Of a DNA stretch of 64,000 bases, positions 48,934 through 59,199 are shown piece after piece. Position numbers and translations under genes: made by a program. The notes beneath the pieces are model-generated. The model searched no databases, was not told the DNA's origin, and worked only from the letters and a program-made list of their open reading frames with translations. The stretch is taken from assembly GCF_008801925.2 (NCBI RefSeq), contig NZ_CP062803.1, positions 992,001 through 1,056,000 of the forward strand, read 5' to 3'. How positions within the stretch are numbered: the first letter of the stretch is position 1; the number at the start of each line of letters is the position of its first letter. Origin of the DNA: Cupriavidus basilensis (GTDB taxonomy: Bacteria; Pseudomonadota; Gammaproteobacteria; Burkholderiales; Burkholderiaceae).

Positions 48934-50049
48934 ATGGCGGAGCAGGGCAAGCAGTTCGGTCCCGAGTATGTGCGGGCGATTTCCCCGTACGTGGCGGGCA
49001 AGCCGATTTCCGAAGTGGCACGCGAATTTGGCCTGGACGAGTCCACCATCGTCAAGCTGGCCTCGAACGAGAATCCGCTCGGCATGCCCGAATCGGCCCG
49101 GACCGCCATCGCTGCCGCCGTGGCCGACCTGGGCCGATACCCGGACGCGAACGGCTTCGCCTTGAAGGGCGCGCTGTCGGCCCGCTTCGACGTGCCGGCC
49201 GACTGGCTCACGCTGGGCAACGGCAGCAACGATATCCTGGAAATCGCGGCGCATGCGCTGGTCAAGCCGGGCGAGTCGATCGTCTATGCCGAGCATTCTT
49301 TCGCGGTGTACGCGCTGGCCACGCAGGAAGTCGGCGCGCGTGCCATCGAGGTCAAGGCGCGCGACTACGGCCACGATCTCGACGCCATGGCCGGGGCCAT
49401 TGCCCCGGACACGCGCCTGGTCTTTGTCGCCAATCCCAACAACCCGACCGGCACCTTTCTGCCGGCCGCCGAGATCGAGGCCTTCCTGGCCAAGGTTCCG
49501 GCCGATGTGGTGGTGGTGCTGGACGAGGCCTACAACGAATACCTGGACGACGCGCAGCAGTACGATTCGATCGCCTGGGTTCGCAAGTATCCCAACCTGC
49601 TGGTGTCGCGCACCTTCTCCAAGGCGTATGGCCTGGCCGGGCTGCGCATTGGCTACGCCGTGGCGCAGCCTGCGCTGACCGATCTGCTCAACCGCATTCG
49701 CCAACCCTTCAATGTCAACAGCCTGGCCCAGGCAGCGGCGGTGGCGGCGCTGGGCGATACGGCCTTCCTGCAGCGCAGCGCCGAGCTCAATCGTGCCGGC
49801 AAGGCGCAACTGGTGGCGGCGTTCGACCGGCTTGGCCTGCAGTACGTGCCGTCCTCGGGCAATTTCGTGCTGGTGCGCGTGGGCCAGGACGATGGCGCCG
49901 GCGCGCGCGTCAACCTGGCGCTGCTCAAGCAGGGCGTGATCGTACGGCCGGTGGGCAATTACAACCTGCCGCAATGGCTGCGTATCACCATCGGCCTGCC
50001 CGAGGAAAACGCGGCGTTTATCGCGGCGCTGGAAAAGGCCCTCAAGTAA
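48934..50049 (+). CDS. hisC: Histidinol-phosphate aminotransferase
   Basis: HisC transaminates imidazole-acetol phosphate in histidine synthesis. The 371-residue PLP enzyme has the family N-terminus LASNENPLG, the PLP-binding lysine K230 in SRTFSKAYGLAGLRIGY, and NPNNPTGTF. The ATG at 48934 is preferred because GAAGGA lies six bases upstream; the ATG at 48928 touches that sequence. In this lineage hisC in the aromatic cluster (often called hisC2) may also act on aromatic keto acids, supporting pheA and tyrA. That broader role is inferred from position. Confidence 0.93.
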   Translation: MAEQGKQFGPEYVRAISPYVAGKPISEVAREFGLDESTIVKLASNENPLGMPESARTAIAAAVADLGRYPDANGFALKGALSARFDVPADWLTLGNGSNDILEIAAHALVKPGESIVYAEHSFAVYALATQEVGARAIEVKARDYGHDLDAMAGAIAPDTRLVFVANPNNPTGTFLPAAEIEAFLAKVPADVVVVLDEAYNEYLDDAQQYDSIAWVRKYPNLLVSRTFSKAYGLAGLRIGYAVAQPALTDLLNRIRQPFNVNSLAQAAAVAALGDTAFLQRSAELNRAGKAQLVAAFDRLGLQYVPSSGNFVLVRVGQDDGAGARVNLALLKQGVIVRPVGNYNLPQWLRITIGLPEENAAFIAALEKALK

Positions 50050-50066
50050 GCGCTGTTGCAAGCAAC

Positions 50067-50091
50067 GCCCCGGCCCTCGGCGGGCCGGGGC
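50067..50091 (+). other. Strong GC hairpin between hisC and tyrA
   Basis: A 10-bp perfect stem GCCCCGGCCC/GGGCCGGGGC with loop TCGGC follows hisC by 17 bp. There is no T run, so I do not call it a terminator. It could stabilise the hisC message 3' end. Confidence 0.5.
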
Positions 50092-50189
50092 CATGCAAGC
50101 GCGTGCAACGGCGCAATGGCGGCGCCGCCTCGCGGCGGAGAAGTTACAATATCGGATTCCCGAACTTCCTTGCCTGGCAGCGTATCCCC

Positions 50190-51098
50190 GTGACCGTTCC
50201 CGCGTCCGCTCCATTTTTTTCCCGTGTCGTCATTGTCGGCGTCGGCCTGATCGGCGGCTCGCTGGCACTCGCGCTCAAGCGCGCGGGTGCGGTCGGCACG
50301 GTGGTCGGCGTCGGCCGCTCGCAAGCTTCGCTCGAGCGTGCGCTCAAGCTGGGCGTGATCGACGAGGCGGCCACGCTGGAAGACGCCGCCAAGGGTGCCA
50401 GCATGATCGTGCTGTGCGCGCCGGTGGCGCAGACCTTTGCGCTGCTCCATGCACTTGAGCCGCATCTTGAGCCAGCGACGATCATCACGGATGCCGGCAG
50501 CACCAAGTCCGACGTCATCATGGCGGCCAAGACCGCGCTGGGCGACAAGGCGGCCCAGTTCGTGCCGGCGCATCCGATTGCCGGGCGCGAGCTGCATGGC
50601 GTGGAAGCGGCGCTGGACGATCTCTATGTTGGCAAGAAAGTCGTGCTGTGCCCGCTGCAGGAGAATACCCGCATTGATGTGGCCGCCGTGCGCGCCATGT
50701 GGGAGACCGCGGGCGCCCAGTGCAGCGTGATGTCGGCCGTGCAGCACGATGCCGTGTTTGCCGCCGTCAGCCATTTGCCGCACCTGCTGTCCTATGCGCT
50801 CGTGGCCCAGGTGGCCAACGCTGAAGACGCGGCGCTCAAGCTCGATTTCGCGGGTGGCGGCTTCCGGGATTTCACCCGGATCGCGGCGTCGTCGCCGGAG
50901 ATGTGGCGCGATATCTGCGTTGGCAACCGCGAGGCGATGTTGAGCGAGCTCAGCACCTACCAGGCCATGCTGGCGCATCTGAAGACCCTGATCGAAAACA
51001 GCAATGGCGAGGGCCTGGAACGTATTTTCCAGCGCGCCAGCCAGGTGCGGCAGCAATGGGGCGCGCAGCGTGCGCCGGCTGTCAACGCCGAGCCCTGA
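50190..51098 (+). CDS. tyrA: Prephenate dehydrogenase
   Basis: TyrA oxidises prephenate to 4-hydroxyphenylpyruvate for tyrosine. The 302-residue product has the NAD(P) fold GVGLIGGSLALALK near residue 17, DAGSTKSDV and the substrate-binding PAHPIAGRELHGVEAA. The likely start is GTG at 50190, as there is no suitable ATG just upstream and the N-terminus would otherwise become long and GC-rich. It is 141 bp past hisC and separated by a strong hairpin. It is a monofunctional enzyme without chorismate mutase domain, as expected beside pheA. Confidence 0.9.
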   Translation: MTVPASAPFFSRVVIVGVGLIGGSLALALKRAGAVGTVVGVGRSQASLERALKLGVIDEAATLEDAAKGASMIVLCAPVAQTFALLHALEPHLEPATIITDAGSTKSDVIMAAKTALGDKAAQFVPAHPIAGRELHGVEAALDDLYVGKKVVLCPLQENTRIDVAAVRAMWETAGAQCSVMSAVQHDAVFAAVSHLPHLLSYALVAQVANAEDAALKLDFAGGGFRDFTRIAASSPEMWRDICVGNREAMLSELSTYQAMLAHLKTLIENSNGEGLERIFQRASQVRQQWGAQRAPAVNAEP

Positions 51099-51182
51099 TC
51101 GCCACGCAATCCGGCGCTACACGAACGCCACGTCGCCAACGAAAGCGGCGCGCCTTTCATCGAAAGCCGCCCGCCAACTAAC

Positions 51183-52502
51183 ATGGAAACCATGGAACAT
51201 CTCACGCTCGGTCCCTTCACTCGCGCTTCGGGCACGGTTCGCCTGCCGGGTTCCAAGAGCATCTCGAACCGGGTGCTGCTGCTGGCGGCGCTGGCCGAGG
51301 GCGAGACCCGTGTGTGCGACCTGCTCGACTCGGATGACACGCGCGTGATGCTGCAGGCGCTACGCACGCTGGGCGTGGAGTGGCGCCAGGAGGAAGGCGC
51401 TTGCGTGGTGCGCGGCGTGGGCGGCAAATTCCCCAACAAGGCTGCCGAGCTGTTCATGGGCAATGCGGGTACGGCCATTCGCCCGCTGACCGCGGCGCTG
51501 GCGCTGCAGGGCGGGAGCTACAAGCTGTCCGGCGTGCCGCGCATGCATGAGCGGCCGATTGGCGATCTGGTCGATGGTCTGCGCCAGATTGGCGCGAGCG
51601 TCGCCTACCTCGGCACCGAGGGCTATCCGCCCCTGCAGATTTCTCCCGCACGGATTCGCATCGATGCGCCGATCCGCGTGCGTGGCGACGTATCCAGCCA
51701 GTTCCTGACCGCGTTGCTGATGGCCTTGCCGCTGGCCGATGCACCTGGCGACACCATCGAGATCGAAGTGGTGGGCGAGCTGATTTCCAAGCCCTATGTG
51801 GAGATCACGCTCAACCTGCTGGCGCGTTTTGGCATCGAGATCCGGCGCGAGGGCTGGTCGCGCTTCATCCTGCCGGCCCGCGCGGCATACCGCTCACCAG
51901 GTGAGATTTTTGTCGAGGGAGACGCGTCATCGGCCTCCTATTTCCTGGCTGCGGGCGCCATCGGCGGTGGCCCGCTGCGGGTCGAGGGCGTGGGCATGGC
52001 CAGTATCCAGGGCGACGTCAAGTTTGCCGAGGCGCTTAACCGCATGGGCGCCAACGTGATGGCCGGCGCCAACTGGATCGAGGTCCGCGGCACCGAGCGC
52101 GACGATGGCCGCTTGAACGGCATCGAGCTGGACTGCAACCATATTCCGGACGCTGCCATGACCCTGGCGGTGGCGGCGCTGTTCGCCGAGGGGCCTACCA
52201 CGCTAACCAATATCGCCAGCTGGCGGGTCAAGGAAACCGACCGCATCAGCGCCATGGCCACCGAGTTGCGCAAGCTGGGCGTCGAAGTGGAGGAGGGTGC
52301 GGATTACCTGAAGGTGACGCCACCGGCCCAATCCGCCTGGCAGACCCCGGCCGCCGGCATCGATACTTACGATGACCACCGCATGGCGATGTGCTTTTCG
52401 CTGGCGGCGTTCGGTCCGCTGCCGGTGCGCATCAACGAGCCAGGCTGCGTTGCAAAGACGTTCCCGGATTACTTCGAGGTGTTTGGCGCGGTGGCGCGCT
52501 GA
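51183..52502 (+). CDS. aroA: 3-phosphoshikimate 1-carboxyvinyltransferase (EPSP synthase)
   Basis: AroA makes EPSP from shikimate-3-phosphate and PEP and is the target of glyphosate. The 439-residue protein has the PEP-binding [20 protein letters not shown] near residue 20, [17 protein letters not shown] near 95 (class I sequence NAGTAxRP), and [13 protein letters not shown] late. The start may be ATG 51183 or 51192 (MEHLTLGP); both lie in the same short leader. It ends directly at the opposing DUF2061 gene. Class I sequence suggests glyphosate sensitivity, an inference from the motif. Confidence 0.96.
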   Translation: METMEHLTLGPFTRASGTVRLPGSKSISNRVLLLAALAEGETRVCDLLDSDDTRVMLQALRTLGVEWRQEEGACVVRGVGGKFPNKAAELFMGNAGTAIRPLTAALALQGGSYKLSGVPRMHERPIGDLVDGLRQIGASVAYLGTEGYPPLQISPARIRIDAPIRVRGDVSSQFLTALLMALPLADAPGDTIEIEVVGELISKPYVEITLNLLARFGIEIRREGWSRFILPARAAYRSPGEIFVEGDASSASYFLAAGAIGGGPLRVEGVGMASIQGDVKFAEALNRMGANVMAGANWIEVRGTERDDGRLNGIELDCNHIPDAAMTLAVAALFAEGPTTLTNIASWRVKETDRISAMATELRKLGVEVEEGADYLKVTPPAQSAWQTPAAGIDTYDDHRMAMCFSLAAFGPLPVRINEPGCVAKTFPDYFEVFGAVAR

Positions 52503-52736
52503 TCACGCGGCCAGTGGCAGGTCATCGCCGCCGCGCCCGGTCTGGGGCAGGGTCTTGTGCTTCGCCCCGGGTTCGCGCCGTTCCCAGTAGCGGTCGAAGA
52601 AGTAATGCGCGACAGTGTTGACTGCCGGCTCGATGAACGTCACGGCGCCGCTGACCGCCAGATTGCCGGTCAGCGCATAAGTGACGCCAAAGGCAATCAC
52701 AACGTGCATGATGCCGAATGACAGGGTCTTAGCCAT
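52503..52736 (-). CDS. DUF2061 family small membrane protein
   Basis: The 77-residue protein has two hydrophobic helices (SFGIMHVVIAFGVTYALTG and LAVSGAVTFIEPAVNTVAHYFF) matching DUF2061. The preferred start is ATG 52736, with GAGGC nine bases upstream; the frame extends to 52775 without support. Function is unknown. It interrupts the otherwise co-directional aroA-cmk series on the opposite strand, touching the aroA stop codon exactly. A Fur-like sequence lies in its upstream region at 52816-52834. Confidence 0.83.
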   Translation of the reverse strand: MAKTLSFGIMHVVIAFGVTYALTGNLAVSGAVTFIEPAVNTVAHYFFDRYWERREPGAKHKTLPQTGRGGDDLPLAA

Positions 52737-52815
52737 GGTAGATTGCCTCGCGAAGATGTCCGTTGTTTGCTGCATAGGCCCGCGATTTTTGTCGGGTGCC
52801 TGTCATGAACTACAT

Positions 52816-52847
52816 GCTAATGATTCTCAATTGATTTAAGAAATCAA
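52816..52847. promoter_or_regulatory. Fur-like site and adjoining palindrome between the DUF2061 gene and cmk
   Basis: The 19 bp at 52816-52834 (GCTAATGATTCTCAATTGA) match the classical Fur consensus at 12 positions, including AATGAT and TCA. The site overlaps a perfect 7-bp palindrome TTGATTT-AAG-AAATCAA at 52831-52847. The stretch is AT-rich, unlike the genes around it. It could control the DUF2061 gene, cmk or both. Matching was done by eye. Confidence 0.4.
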
Positions 52848-52871
52848 TATTTTGTTCTGTCTTAATAAACA

Positions 52872-53534
52872 ATGACTATCGTCGACGTCATCACCATCGA
52901 CGGGCCCACCGCATCGGGAAAGGGCACCGTAGCGCACAAGGTGGCCGACGCGCTCAGCTTCCATTTGCTGGACAGCGGGGCGTTGTACCGCCTGGTGGCG
53001 CTCGCCAGCGAGCGTGCGGGCATCGACATGCAGGATGTGGAGGGGCTGGCCAGCCTGGCTGCCCGCCTCGATGTGAAGTTCGGGCCTGACCGTGTCTGGC
53101 TGCGCGGCGAGGAGGTCAGCCTGGCCATCCGCGCGGAAGCCACCGGCAACCGGGCCTCTTCGATCGCCGTCCACCAGCCGGTGCGTGACGCCCTGACGGC
53201 GCTGCAGCGCGGTTTTCGCAAGCTGCCCGGCCTGGTTGCCGACGGCCGCGACATGGGCACCGTGATTTTCCCGGATGCCCGGCTGAAGGTGTTCCTGACG
53301 GCAAGTGTCGAAGCGCGCGCTCGCAGGCGCTATAAACAATTGATTGATAAGGGAATTTCTGCTAATATCGAAGACCTTTTGCGAGACCTTGAGTCGCGCG
53401 ACCAGCGGGATCGTTCCCGCGCGGCCGCGCCGCTGCGTCCCGCAGAGGATGCGCACTTGCTCGATACCTCCGACATGACGGTGGATCAGGCGGTGGCGCA
53501 GGTGCTGCAATGGTATGGCGCGCCGGGTTCCTGA
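52872..53534 (+). CDS. cmk: Cytidylate kinase
   Basis: Cmk phosphorylates CMP and dCMP. The 220-residue kinase has the P-loop [16 protein letters not shown] near residue 10, [13 protein letters not shown] and the NMP-binding [15 protein letters not shown] around residue 120, then RRYKQL. Length is typical of the long NMP-binding insert form. It precedes rpsA, the conserved cmk-rpsA-ihfB order. The start ATG 52872 has no strong ribosome binding site; the AT-rich segment before it contains a Fur-like site. Confidence 0.96.
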   Translation: MTIVDVITIDGPTASGKGTVAHKVADALSFHLLDSGALYRLVALASERAGIDMQDVEGLASLAARLDVKFGPDRVWLRGEEVSLAIRAEATGNRASSIAVHQPVRDALTALQRGFRKLPGLVADGRDMGTVIFPDARLKVFLTASVEARARRRYKQLIDKGISANIEDLLRDLESRDQRDRSRAAAPLRPAEDAHLLDTSDMTVDQAVAQVLQWYGAPGS

Positions 53535-53686
53535 CCCGCGCTGGTCCAGCCGCTGCAACACCGAAGTGCCGGCAGAGCCTGCAAGCGCAGATTCCGCCGG
53601 TATTGTTCAACCTGACCCCGCTGCCCGGTGCAGACTGAGCGCGATCCACGCGCCGGCCCGAGTACTGCGGATTGATACTCAAGTTT

Positions 53687-55381
53687 ATGTCCGACCTGCA
53701 AACTAACGAATCCTTTGCCGCACTGTTCGAGGAATCCGTCGCCCGCTCCAATATGAAGGCTGGCGAAGTGATTTCCGCTGAAGTCGTGCGCATCGACCAC
53801 AATTTCGTGGTCGTCAACGCCGGCCTCAAATCGGAAGCCTTTGTGCCGGTGGAGGAGTTCCTGAACGACCAGGGCGAACTCGAAGTGCAGGCCGGCGACT
53901 ACGTCTCCGTGGCCATCGACGCGCTCGAGAACGGCTATGGCGACACGATTCTGTCCCGCGACAAGGCCAAGCGCCTGGCATCGTGGCTGAACCTCGAGAA
54001 GGCGCTGGAAGACGGCGAAATCATCTCGGGCACGGTCACGGGCAAGGTCAAGGGCGGCCTGACCGTCATGGTCAACGGCATCCGCGCGTTCCTGCCGGGC
54101 TCGCTGGTCGACGTGCGTCCGATCAAGGACACCACGCCGTACGAAGGCAAGACCCTGGAATTCAAGGTCATCAAGCTGGACCGCAAGCGCAACAACGTGG
54201 TGCTGTCGCGCCGCGCCGTTGTGGAAGCGACCCTGGGCGAAGAGCGCCAGAAGCTGATGGAAACCCTGAAGGAAGGCGCCATCGTCAACGGTATCGTCAA
54301 GAACATCACGGACTACGGCGCATTCGTGGACCTGGGTGGCATCGACGGCCTGCTGCACATCACCGACCTGGCATGGCGTCGTGTGCGTCACCCGAGCGAA
54401 GTGCTGTCGGTTGGCCAGGAAATCACCGCCAAGATCCTCAAGTTCGACCAAGAGAAGAACCGCGTCTCGCTGGGCGTGAAGCAACTGGGCGAAGATCCGT
54501 GGGTCGGCATCTCGCGTCGTTACCCGCAAAGCACCCGCCTGTTCGGCAAGGTGACCAACCTGACCGACTACGGCGCATTCGTTGAAATCGAAGCCGGCAT
54601 CGAAGGCCTGGTCCACGTTTCCGAAATGGACTGGACCAACAAGAACGTCGCTCCGTCGAAGGTTGTCCAGCTGGGCGACGAAGTCGAAGTCATGGTTCTG
54701 GATATCGACGAAGACAAGCGTCGTATCAGCCTGGGCATGAAGCAATGCAAGGCCAATCCGTGGGACGATTTCAGCCGTAACCACAAGAAGGGCGACAAGC
54801 TGGGCGGCCAGATCAAGTCGATCACCGACTTCGGCGTGTTCATCGGCCTGCCCGGTGGCATCGACGGCCTGGTGCACCTGTCCGACCTGTCCTGGCAAGA
54901 AACCGGCGAAGAAGCCGTGCGCAAGTACAAGAAGGGCGACGAAGTGGAAGCAGTGGTTCTGGGCATCGACGTCGACAAGGAACGCATCTCGCTGGGTATC
55001 AAGCAGCTGTCGGGCGACCCGTTCAACAACTTCATCTCGGCTAACGACAAGGGTTCCCTGGTCAACGGCACGATCAAGACTGTTGATGCCAAGGGCGCTG
55101 TCGTGCAACTGGCTGATGACGTCGAAGGCTACCTGCGCGCATCCGAAATCTCGGCTGACCGCGTGGAAGATGCTCGCAACGTGCTGAAGGAAGGCGAACA
55201 AATCACAGCCCTGGTTGTGAACGTCGACCGCAAGTCGCGCAACATCAACCTGTCGATCAAGGCCAAGGACAACGTCGAGCAGCAAGAAGCCATGCAAAAG
55301 TTCGCTGCCGACACCGGCACGGCTGGCACGACCAACCTGGGCGCGCTGCTGAAGGCGAAGCTCGGCCAGGACAACCAGTAA
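53687..55381 (+). CDS. rpsA: 30S ribosomal protein S1
   Basis: S1 binds mRNA on the 30S subunit and unwinds structured leaders. The 564-residue protein has six S1/OB motifs starting near residues 20, 105, 190, 278, 365 and 450. The repeated pattern is [24 protein letters not shown] and [25 protein letters not shown]. The start is ATG 53687 ([10 protein letters not shown]). Codon use here is strikingly narrow, as expected for a highly expressed gene. The upstream 150 bp are GC-rich with no clear regulatory stem; autoregulation by S1 itself is known in the family. Confidence 0.97.
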   Translation: MSDLQTNESFAALFEESVARSNMKAGEVISAEVVRIDHNFVVVNAGLKSEAFVPVEEFLNDQGELEVQAGDYVSVAIDALENGYGDTILSRDKAKRLASWLNLEKALEDGEIISGTVTGKVKGGLTVMVNGIRAFLPGSLVDVRPIKDTTPYEGKTLEFKVIKLDRKRNNVVLSRRAVVEATLGEERQKLMETLKEGAIVNGIVKNITDYGAFVDLGGIDGLLHITDLAWRRVRHPSEVLSVGQEITAKILKFDQEKNRVSLGVKQLGEDPWVGISRRYPQSTRLFGKVTNLTDYGAFVEIEAGIEGLVHVSEMDWTNKNVAPSKVVQLGDEVEVMVLDIDEDKRRISLGMKQCKANPWDDFSRNHKKGDKLGGQIKSITDFGVFIGLPGGIDGLVHLSDLSWQETGEEAVRKYKKGDEVEAVVLGIDVDKERISLGIKQLSGDPFNNFISANDKGSLVNGTIKTVDAKGAVVQLADDVEGYLRASEISADRVEDARNVLKEGEQITALVVNVDRKSRNINLSIKAKDNVEQQEAMQKFAADTGTAGTTNLGALLKAKLGQDNQ

Positions 55382-55413
55382 GCATTGGTTCTTACGCCTG
55401 CTAGCGGATGCCC

Positions 55414-55911
55414 ATGACCAAGTCCGAGCTTGTCGAAAAACTGGCTGCCCGGTTCCCGCAGCTGTTGCTGCGGGATGCGGACATCTCGGTGAAGACGATC
55501 CTCGACGCGATGTCCGAAGCGCTGGCTGATGGCCACCGCATCGAGATTCGCGGATTTGGCAGTTTTGGTCTGAACCGGCGTCCGCCGCGCGTGGGACGCA
55601 ACCCCAAGTCCGGCGAACGTGTGCTGGTGCCCGAGAAACGGGTGCCGCACTTCAAGGCGGGCAAGGAGTTGCGTGAACGAGTCGATCGCAGCCCGGCGCT
55701 GCCGCAGGCAGGTAGCGGCGGCACCGGTGCCAATGCCAATGGAAGTCACGTTGGCAACGGCAATGCGAATGGCAGCACCCATGGCGCCAGTAATGGCCAT
55801 GGCGCTACGGCTGGTGCGGGTCATGTGACCGCGCCTGGCCCGGCGTTGCCGGCAGCCGCTGCTGGCAACGCCTTGCATGATGATGGCGGGCTGAAGCTGG
55901 CCCAGTCCTGA
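55414..55911 (+). CDS. ihfB: Integration host factor subunit beta with a long C-terminal extension
   Basis: IhfB forms the DNA-bending IHF heterodimer with IhfA. Residues 1-92 are the normal IHF-beta fold, including [19 protein letters not shown] (the DNA-intercalating beta arms with proline) and the typical ending [11 protein letters not shown]. coli IhfB is 94 residues. Here about 73 more follow, dominated by G, N, A, S and H ([19 protein letters not shown]). Such tails are likely disordered. The start is taken at ATG 55414 ([10 protein letters not shown]); ATG 55408 adds two residues. It follows rpsA by 32 bp. Confidence 0.94.
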   Translation: MTKSELVEKLAARFPQLLLRDADISVKTILDAMSEALADGHRIEIRGFGSFGLNRRPPRVGRNPKSGERVLVPEKRVPHFKAGKELRERVDRSPALPQAGSGGTGANANGSHVGNGNANGSTHGASNGHGATAGAGHVTAPGPALPAAAAGNALHDDGGLKLAQS

Positions 55912-55949
55912 ATCCGCTGCGTTTGGCTCGTGATGTGCCTGGATAGTCA

Positions 55950-55978
55950 AAAAAGCGCCCCTTATCGGGGCGCTTTTT
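55950..55978 (+). terminator. Rho-independent terminator after ihfB
   Basis: A 12-bp stem AAAAAGCGCCCC/GGGGCGCTTTTT has loop TTATC, the T run being part of the 3' arm. It ends the rpsA-ihfB unit. Confidence 0.92.
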
Positions 55979-56117
55979 CATTTTGCGAGCATACAAGACG
56001 TTACCGTTGGCGCGAGGCGATTCCGCTACAATGCCGGGAATCCACCGAGGGGGGCGCCGCCCGCCGACGTCCGCATCACCGGAGTCCGATTCATCCCATC
56101 TGCCGCATGAAACCCGC

Positions 56118-56447
56118 ATGAAACTTGTCGCCTGGATCATCCGCATCGTCCTGTTCGCGCTGCTGTTCGTGCTGGCGCTGCGCAATACCGGCGACGTCTC
56201 GCTGCAGCTCTTTTTTGATGCAGTCTGGCGCGCGCCGCTGATCCTGATCTTGCTGGCCGCGTTCGGGCTGGGCATCCTCGCCGCGCTCGCGGCACTGGCG
56301 CCCGTGCTGATGCGCCAGCGCATGGAGGCGGGCCGGCTGCGGCGTGCGCTGGGCGAGGCGCGCAGCCAGTCGGCGGAAAGTGCGCGCGACCCACAGGCCT
56401 CGGCAGGTTCCGGTATTCCTTACAACGTAGTTGGCCCGAAAGTCTGA
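56118..56447 (+). CDS. lapA: Lipopolysaccharide assembly protein LapA
   Basis: LapA (DUF1049) is a small inner-membrane protein that works with LapB in regulating LPS synthesis through LpxC degradation. The 109-residue protein has two membrane helices (WIIRIVLFALLFVLALRN and APLILILLAAFGLGILAALAAL) and a charged C-terminal tail. The ATG at 56118 gives the LapA-typical MKLVAWII start; the longer frame upstream is not supported. It is 3 bp from lapB and co-transcribed. Confidence 0.92.
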   Translation: MKLVAWIIRIVLFALLFVLALRNTGDVSLQLFFDAVWRAPLILILLAAFGLGILAALAALAPVLMRQRMEAGRLRRALGEARSQSAESARDPQASAGSGIPYNVVGPKV

Positions 56448-56450
56448 CCC

Positions 56451-57689
56451 ATGATTTTTGAAACCTGGTGGCTGCTGGCGCTGCCGCTCATTTTCGGCCT
56501 CGGCTGGATGGCTGCCCGCTTCGATGCGCGCCAGCTGATGAGCGAGCAGGGCGCGCTGCCGCGCTCCTATTTCAAGGGGCTGAATTTCCTGCTCAACGAG
56601 CAGCCCGACCAAGCCATCGACGCGTTCATCGAGGTGGTGCGCCTGGACCCCGAGACCACCGAGTTGCACTTTGCGCTCGGCGCTTTGTTTCGCCGGCGTG
56701 GGGAAACCGAACGTGCCATCCGCGTGCACCAGAACCTGGCTAGCCGCCAGGATCTTCCCGATGCCGAGCGCGAGCACGCACTCTATGAGCTGGGCCAGGA
56801 TTTCCTGCGCGCCGGCCTGCTTGACCGCGCGGAGGAATCGCTGCGCCGGCTGATGTCGGGGCCGTACGCGGCCCCGGCCAAGCATGTGCTTCTGGAACTA
56901 TACGAAGTCGAGAAAGAGTGGAAGAAAGCCATCGACGCGGCCCGCGAGCTGCAGCCGCTGGAGCAGAAGGACTACAGCGTGCAGATCGCGCAGTTCTGCT
57001 GCGAACTCGCGCAGGACGCGCTGCAGCGCAAGCAGCCCGATGACGCCATCGGCTGGCTGCAGCAGGCTGCCAAGGAAAACCCCGCCAATGTGCGTGCGCC
57101 GATGCTGCTGGGCGATGTGGCCATGGCCGCGGGCGACGCGCAAGGCGCGCTTGGCCACTGGCTGGGCATCGAGAAGCAGGATGCGTCTTACCTGCCGCTG
57201 GTGGCGGATCGCGTGGTCAAGGCGTACCGCCAGCTCGGCGACGATGGCCGGGCGCTGGAGTGGCTGCGTGGCCTGCTGAAGACGAACCTGGCTGCCGAGT
57301 TGCTTGATAGTGCCTATCGCGCCGAGCTGGAGCAGCACGGCGCGCATGCCGCGGCCGTGCTGATGCGCGAGCAACTGCGCCGGCAGCCGTCGTTGCAGGC
57401 CCTGACCAAGTATTTTGAGGCGCAGGCCGCCGAGGTCGCGCAAGCCAGCGTGGCTGTCACGGCCGATGCCGCTGATGCGGCTGACGGCGAGCCGGCAGGC
57501 TCCGCCCACGATATCGAGCATGAGCAGGAGGTGTCGGCGATTCGCGACCTGCTGCAGCACCGCACGCGTAACCTGGCGCGCTATACCTGCCGCGAGTGCG
57601 GTTTCCGCGCCCGGTTGTTCTATTGGCAGTGCCCTGGCTGCAACCGCTGGGAAACCTACGCACCGCGCCGTTCCGAGGCGCTCGGCTGA
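56451..57689 (+). CDS. lapB: Lipopolysaccharide assembly protein LapB (YciM)
   Basis: LapB is anchored in the inner membrane and, with FtsH, limits LpxC and so LPS output. The 412-residue product has an N-terminal membrane helix (WWLLALPLIFGLGWMAARF) and a series of TPR units from about 40 to 320. A C-terminal rubredoxin-type metal site has the cysteine pairs CRECGF and CPGCNRW near residues 380-402. All family features are present. It starts 3 bp after lapA. Confidence 0.95.
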   Translation: MIFETWWLLALPLIFGLGWMAARFDARQLMSEQGALPRSYFKGLNFLLNEQPDQAIDAFIEVVRLDPETTELHFALGALFRRRGETERAIRVHQNLASRQDLPDAEREHALYELGQDFLRAGLLDRAEESLRRLMSGPYAAPAKHVLLELYEVEKEWKKAIDAARELQPLEQKDYSVQIAQFCCELAQDALQRKQPDDAIGWLQQAAKENPANVRAPMLLGDVAMAAGDAQGALGHWLGIEKQDASYLPLVADRVVKAYRQLGDDGRALEWLRGLLKTNLAAELLDSAYRAELEQHGAHAAAVLMREQLRRQPSLQALTKYFEAQAAEVAQASVAVTADAADAADGEPAGSAHDIEHEQEVSAIRDLLQHRTRNLARYTCRECGFRARLFYWQCPGCNRWETYAPRRSEALG

Positions 57690-57755
57690 TGCTGGCGCCG
57701 ATGCTGATGTTGTTGCTTTAGCATCGCGCGCCAATCCCTATCTGGAGTACAAGTT

Positions 57756-59129
57756 ATGAAAGTCACCATTATCGGCAGCGGCTACGTCGGTCTAGTGACC
57801 GGGGCCTGCCTGGCTGAACTGGGCAACGACGTGTTTTGCCTGGACGTCGACGAACGCAAGATCGCGATGCTCAATGCAGGCGGCGTGCCAATCTACGAAC
57901 CGGGCTTGAAAGAGCTGATCCAGCGTAACCGCGAGGCTGGCCGGCTGACTTTTTCCACCGATGTGGCGGCCAGCGTGGAGCATGCCGACGTGCAGTTCAT
58001 CGCTGTTGGCACGCCGCCCGATGAGGATGGCTCCGCCGACCTGCAATATGTGCTGGCGGCGGCCCGCAATATCGGCAAGTACATGACCGGCTTCAAGGTA
58101 GTGGTGGACAAGTCCACCGTGCCGGTTGGCACCGGCGATCGTGTCGCCGAAGCCATTCGTGAAGAGCTGGCCGCGCGCGGCCTCGAAGACTTGCAGTTCT
58201 CGGTGGTCTCGAATCCGGAATTCCTGAAGGAAGGCGCCGCGGTAGAGGACTTCATGCGTCCCGACCGTATCGTGCTGGGCTGCAATGCCGACGTGGCAGG
58301 CCGGCATGCCAAGGCGATCATGCGCCAGCTCTACGCGCCCTTCAACCGCAATCACGAGCGTACGTTCTATATGGACGTGCGCTCGGCCGAGTTCACCAAG
58401 TACGCCGCCAACTCGATGCTGGCCACGCGCATCTCGTTCATGAACGAGCTGGCGAACCTGGCCGATGAAGTCGGTGCCGATATCGAGCTGGTCCGCATGG
58501 GCATCGGGTCCGATCCGCGCATCGGCTATAGCTTCCTGTACGCCGGTGCCGGCTACGGCGGCTCGTGCTTCCCCAAGGATGTGCAGGCGCTGATGCGCAC
58601 CGCCAGCGCGCATGGCAAGCCCATGCGCGTGCTGGAGGCGGTGGAAGCGGTCAACGACGCGCAAAAGCAGGTGCTGGCCGACAAGGTCGTGCGCCGCTTT
58701 GGCGAGGATCTCACCGGGCGCACCTTTGCGATCTGGGGCCTGGCCTTCAAGCCCAATACCGACGACATGCGCGAAGCGCCGTCACGGGTGCTGGCGCAAG
58801 CGCTGGTGTCGCGCGGCGCCTCGCTGCGCGTGCATGATCCGATCTCGATGGCCGAGGCCAAGCATGCGCTGGCCCTCGATCTCGCACACATCGATGATGG
58901 TTTTGCACGCGTGCATTTCAGCGACACGCAGATGGACACGCTCGACGGCGCCGATGCCCTGGTCATCGTCACGGAATGGAAGGTGTTCCGCAGCCCGGAT
59001 TTCAACCAGATCAAGCGCCGCCTGAAGGCACCCGTCATCTTCGATGGACGCAATTTGTACGAGCCCGAAGCCATGCAGGAAGCGGGCATCGAATATCATG
59101 CGATCGGGCGGCCGACCACGACGCGCTGA
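57756..59129 (+). CDS. ugd: UDP-glucose 6-dehydrogenase
   Basis: The enzyme oxidises UDP-glucose to UDP-glucuronate, a precursor for capsule, exopolysaccharide and aminoarabinose. The 457-residue protein has the NAD fold [17 protein letters not shown] at 7-23, the catalytic cysteine C271 in [10 protein letters not shown], and [12 protein letters not shown]. Arginine and lysine substrate contacts appear in the middle ([11 protein letters not shown]). The neighbours hldE1 and hldD concern LPS heptose. GDP-mannose dehydrogenase is less likely because of the [10 protein letters not shown] context. Confidence 0.94.
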   Translation: MKVTIIGSGYVGLVTGACLAELGNDVFCLDVDERKIAMLNAGGVPIYEPGLKELIQRNREAGRLTFSTDVAASVEHADVQFIAVGTPPDEDGSADLQYVLAAARNIGKYMTGFKVVVDKSTVPVGTGDRVAEAIREELAARGLEDLQFSVVSNPEFLKEGAAVEDFMRPDRIVLGCNADVAGRHAKAIMRQLYAPFNRNHERTFYMDVRSAEFTKYAANSMLATRISFMNELANLADEVGADIELVRMGIGSDPRIGYSFLYAGAGYGGSCFPKDVQALMRTASAHGKPMRVLEAVEAVNDAQKQVLADKVVRRFGEDLTGRTFAIWGLAFKPNTDDMREAPSRVLAQALVSRGASLRVHDPISMAEAKHALALDLAHIDDGFARVHFSDTQMDTLDGADALVIVTEWKVFRSPDFNQIKRRLKAPVIFDGRNLYEPEAMQEAGIEYHAIGRPTTTR

Positions 59130-59199
59130 AACGCAACCCAACGGGAACGACAAGCCAACGCCCCGGCTGACGGACCGGGCTGTGTTGCCAAGGATGTCC

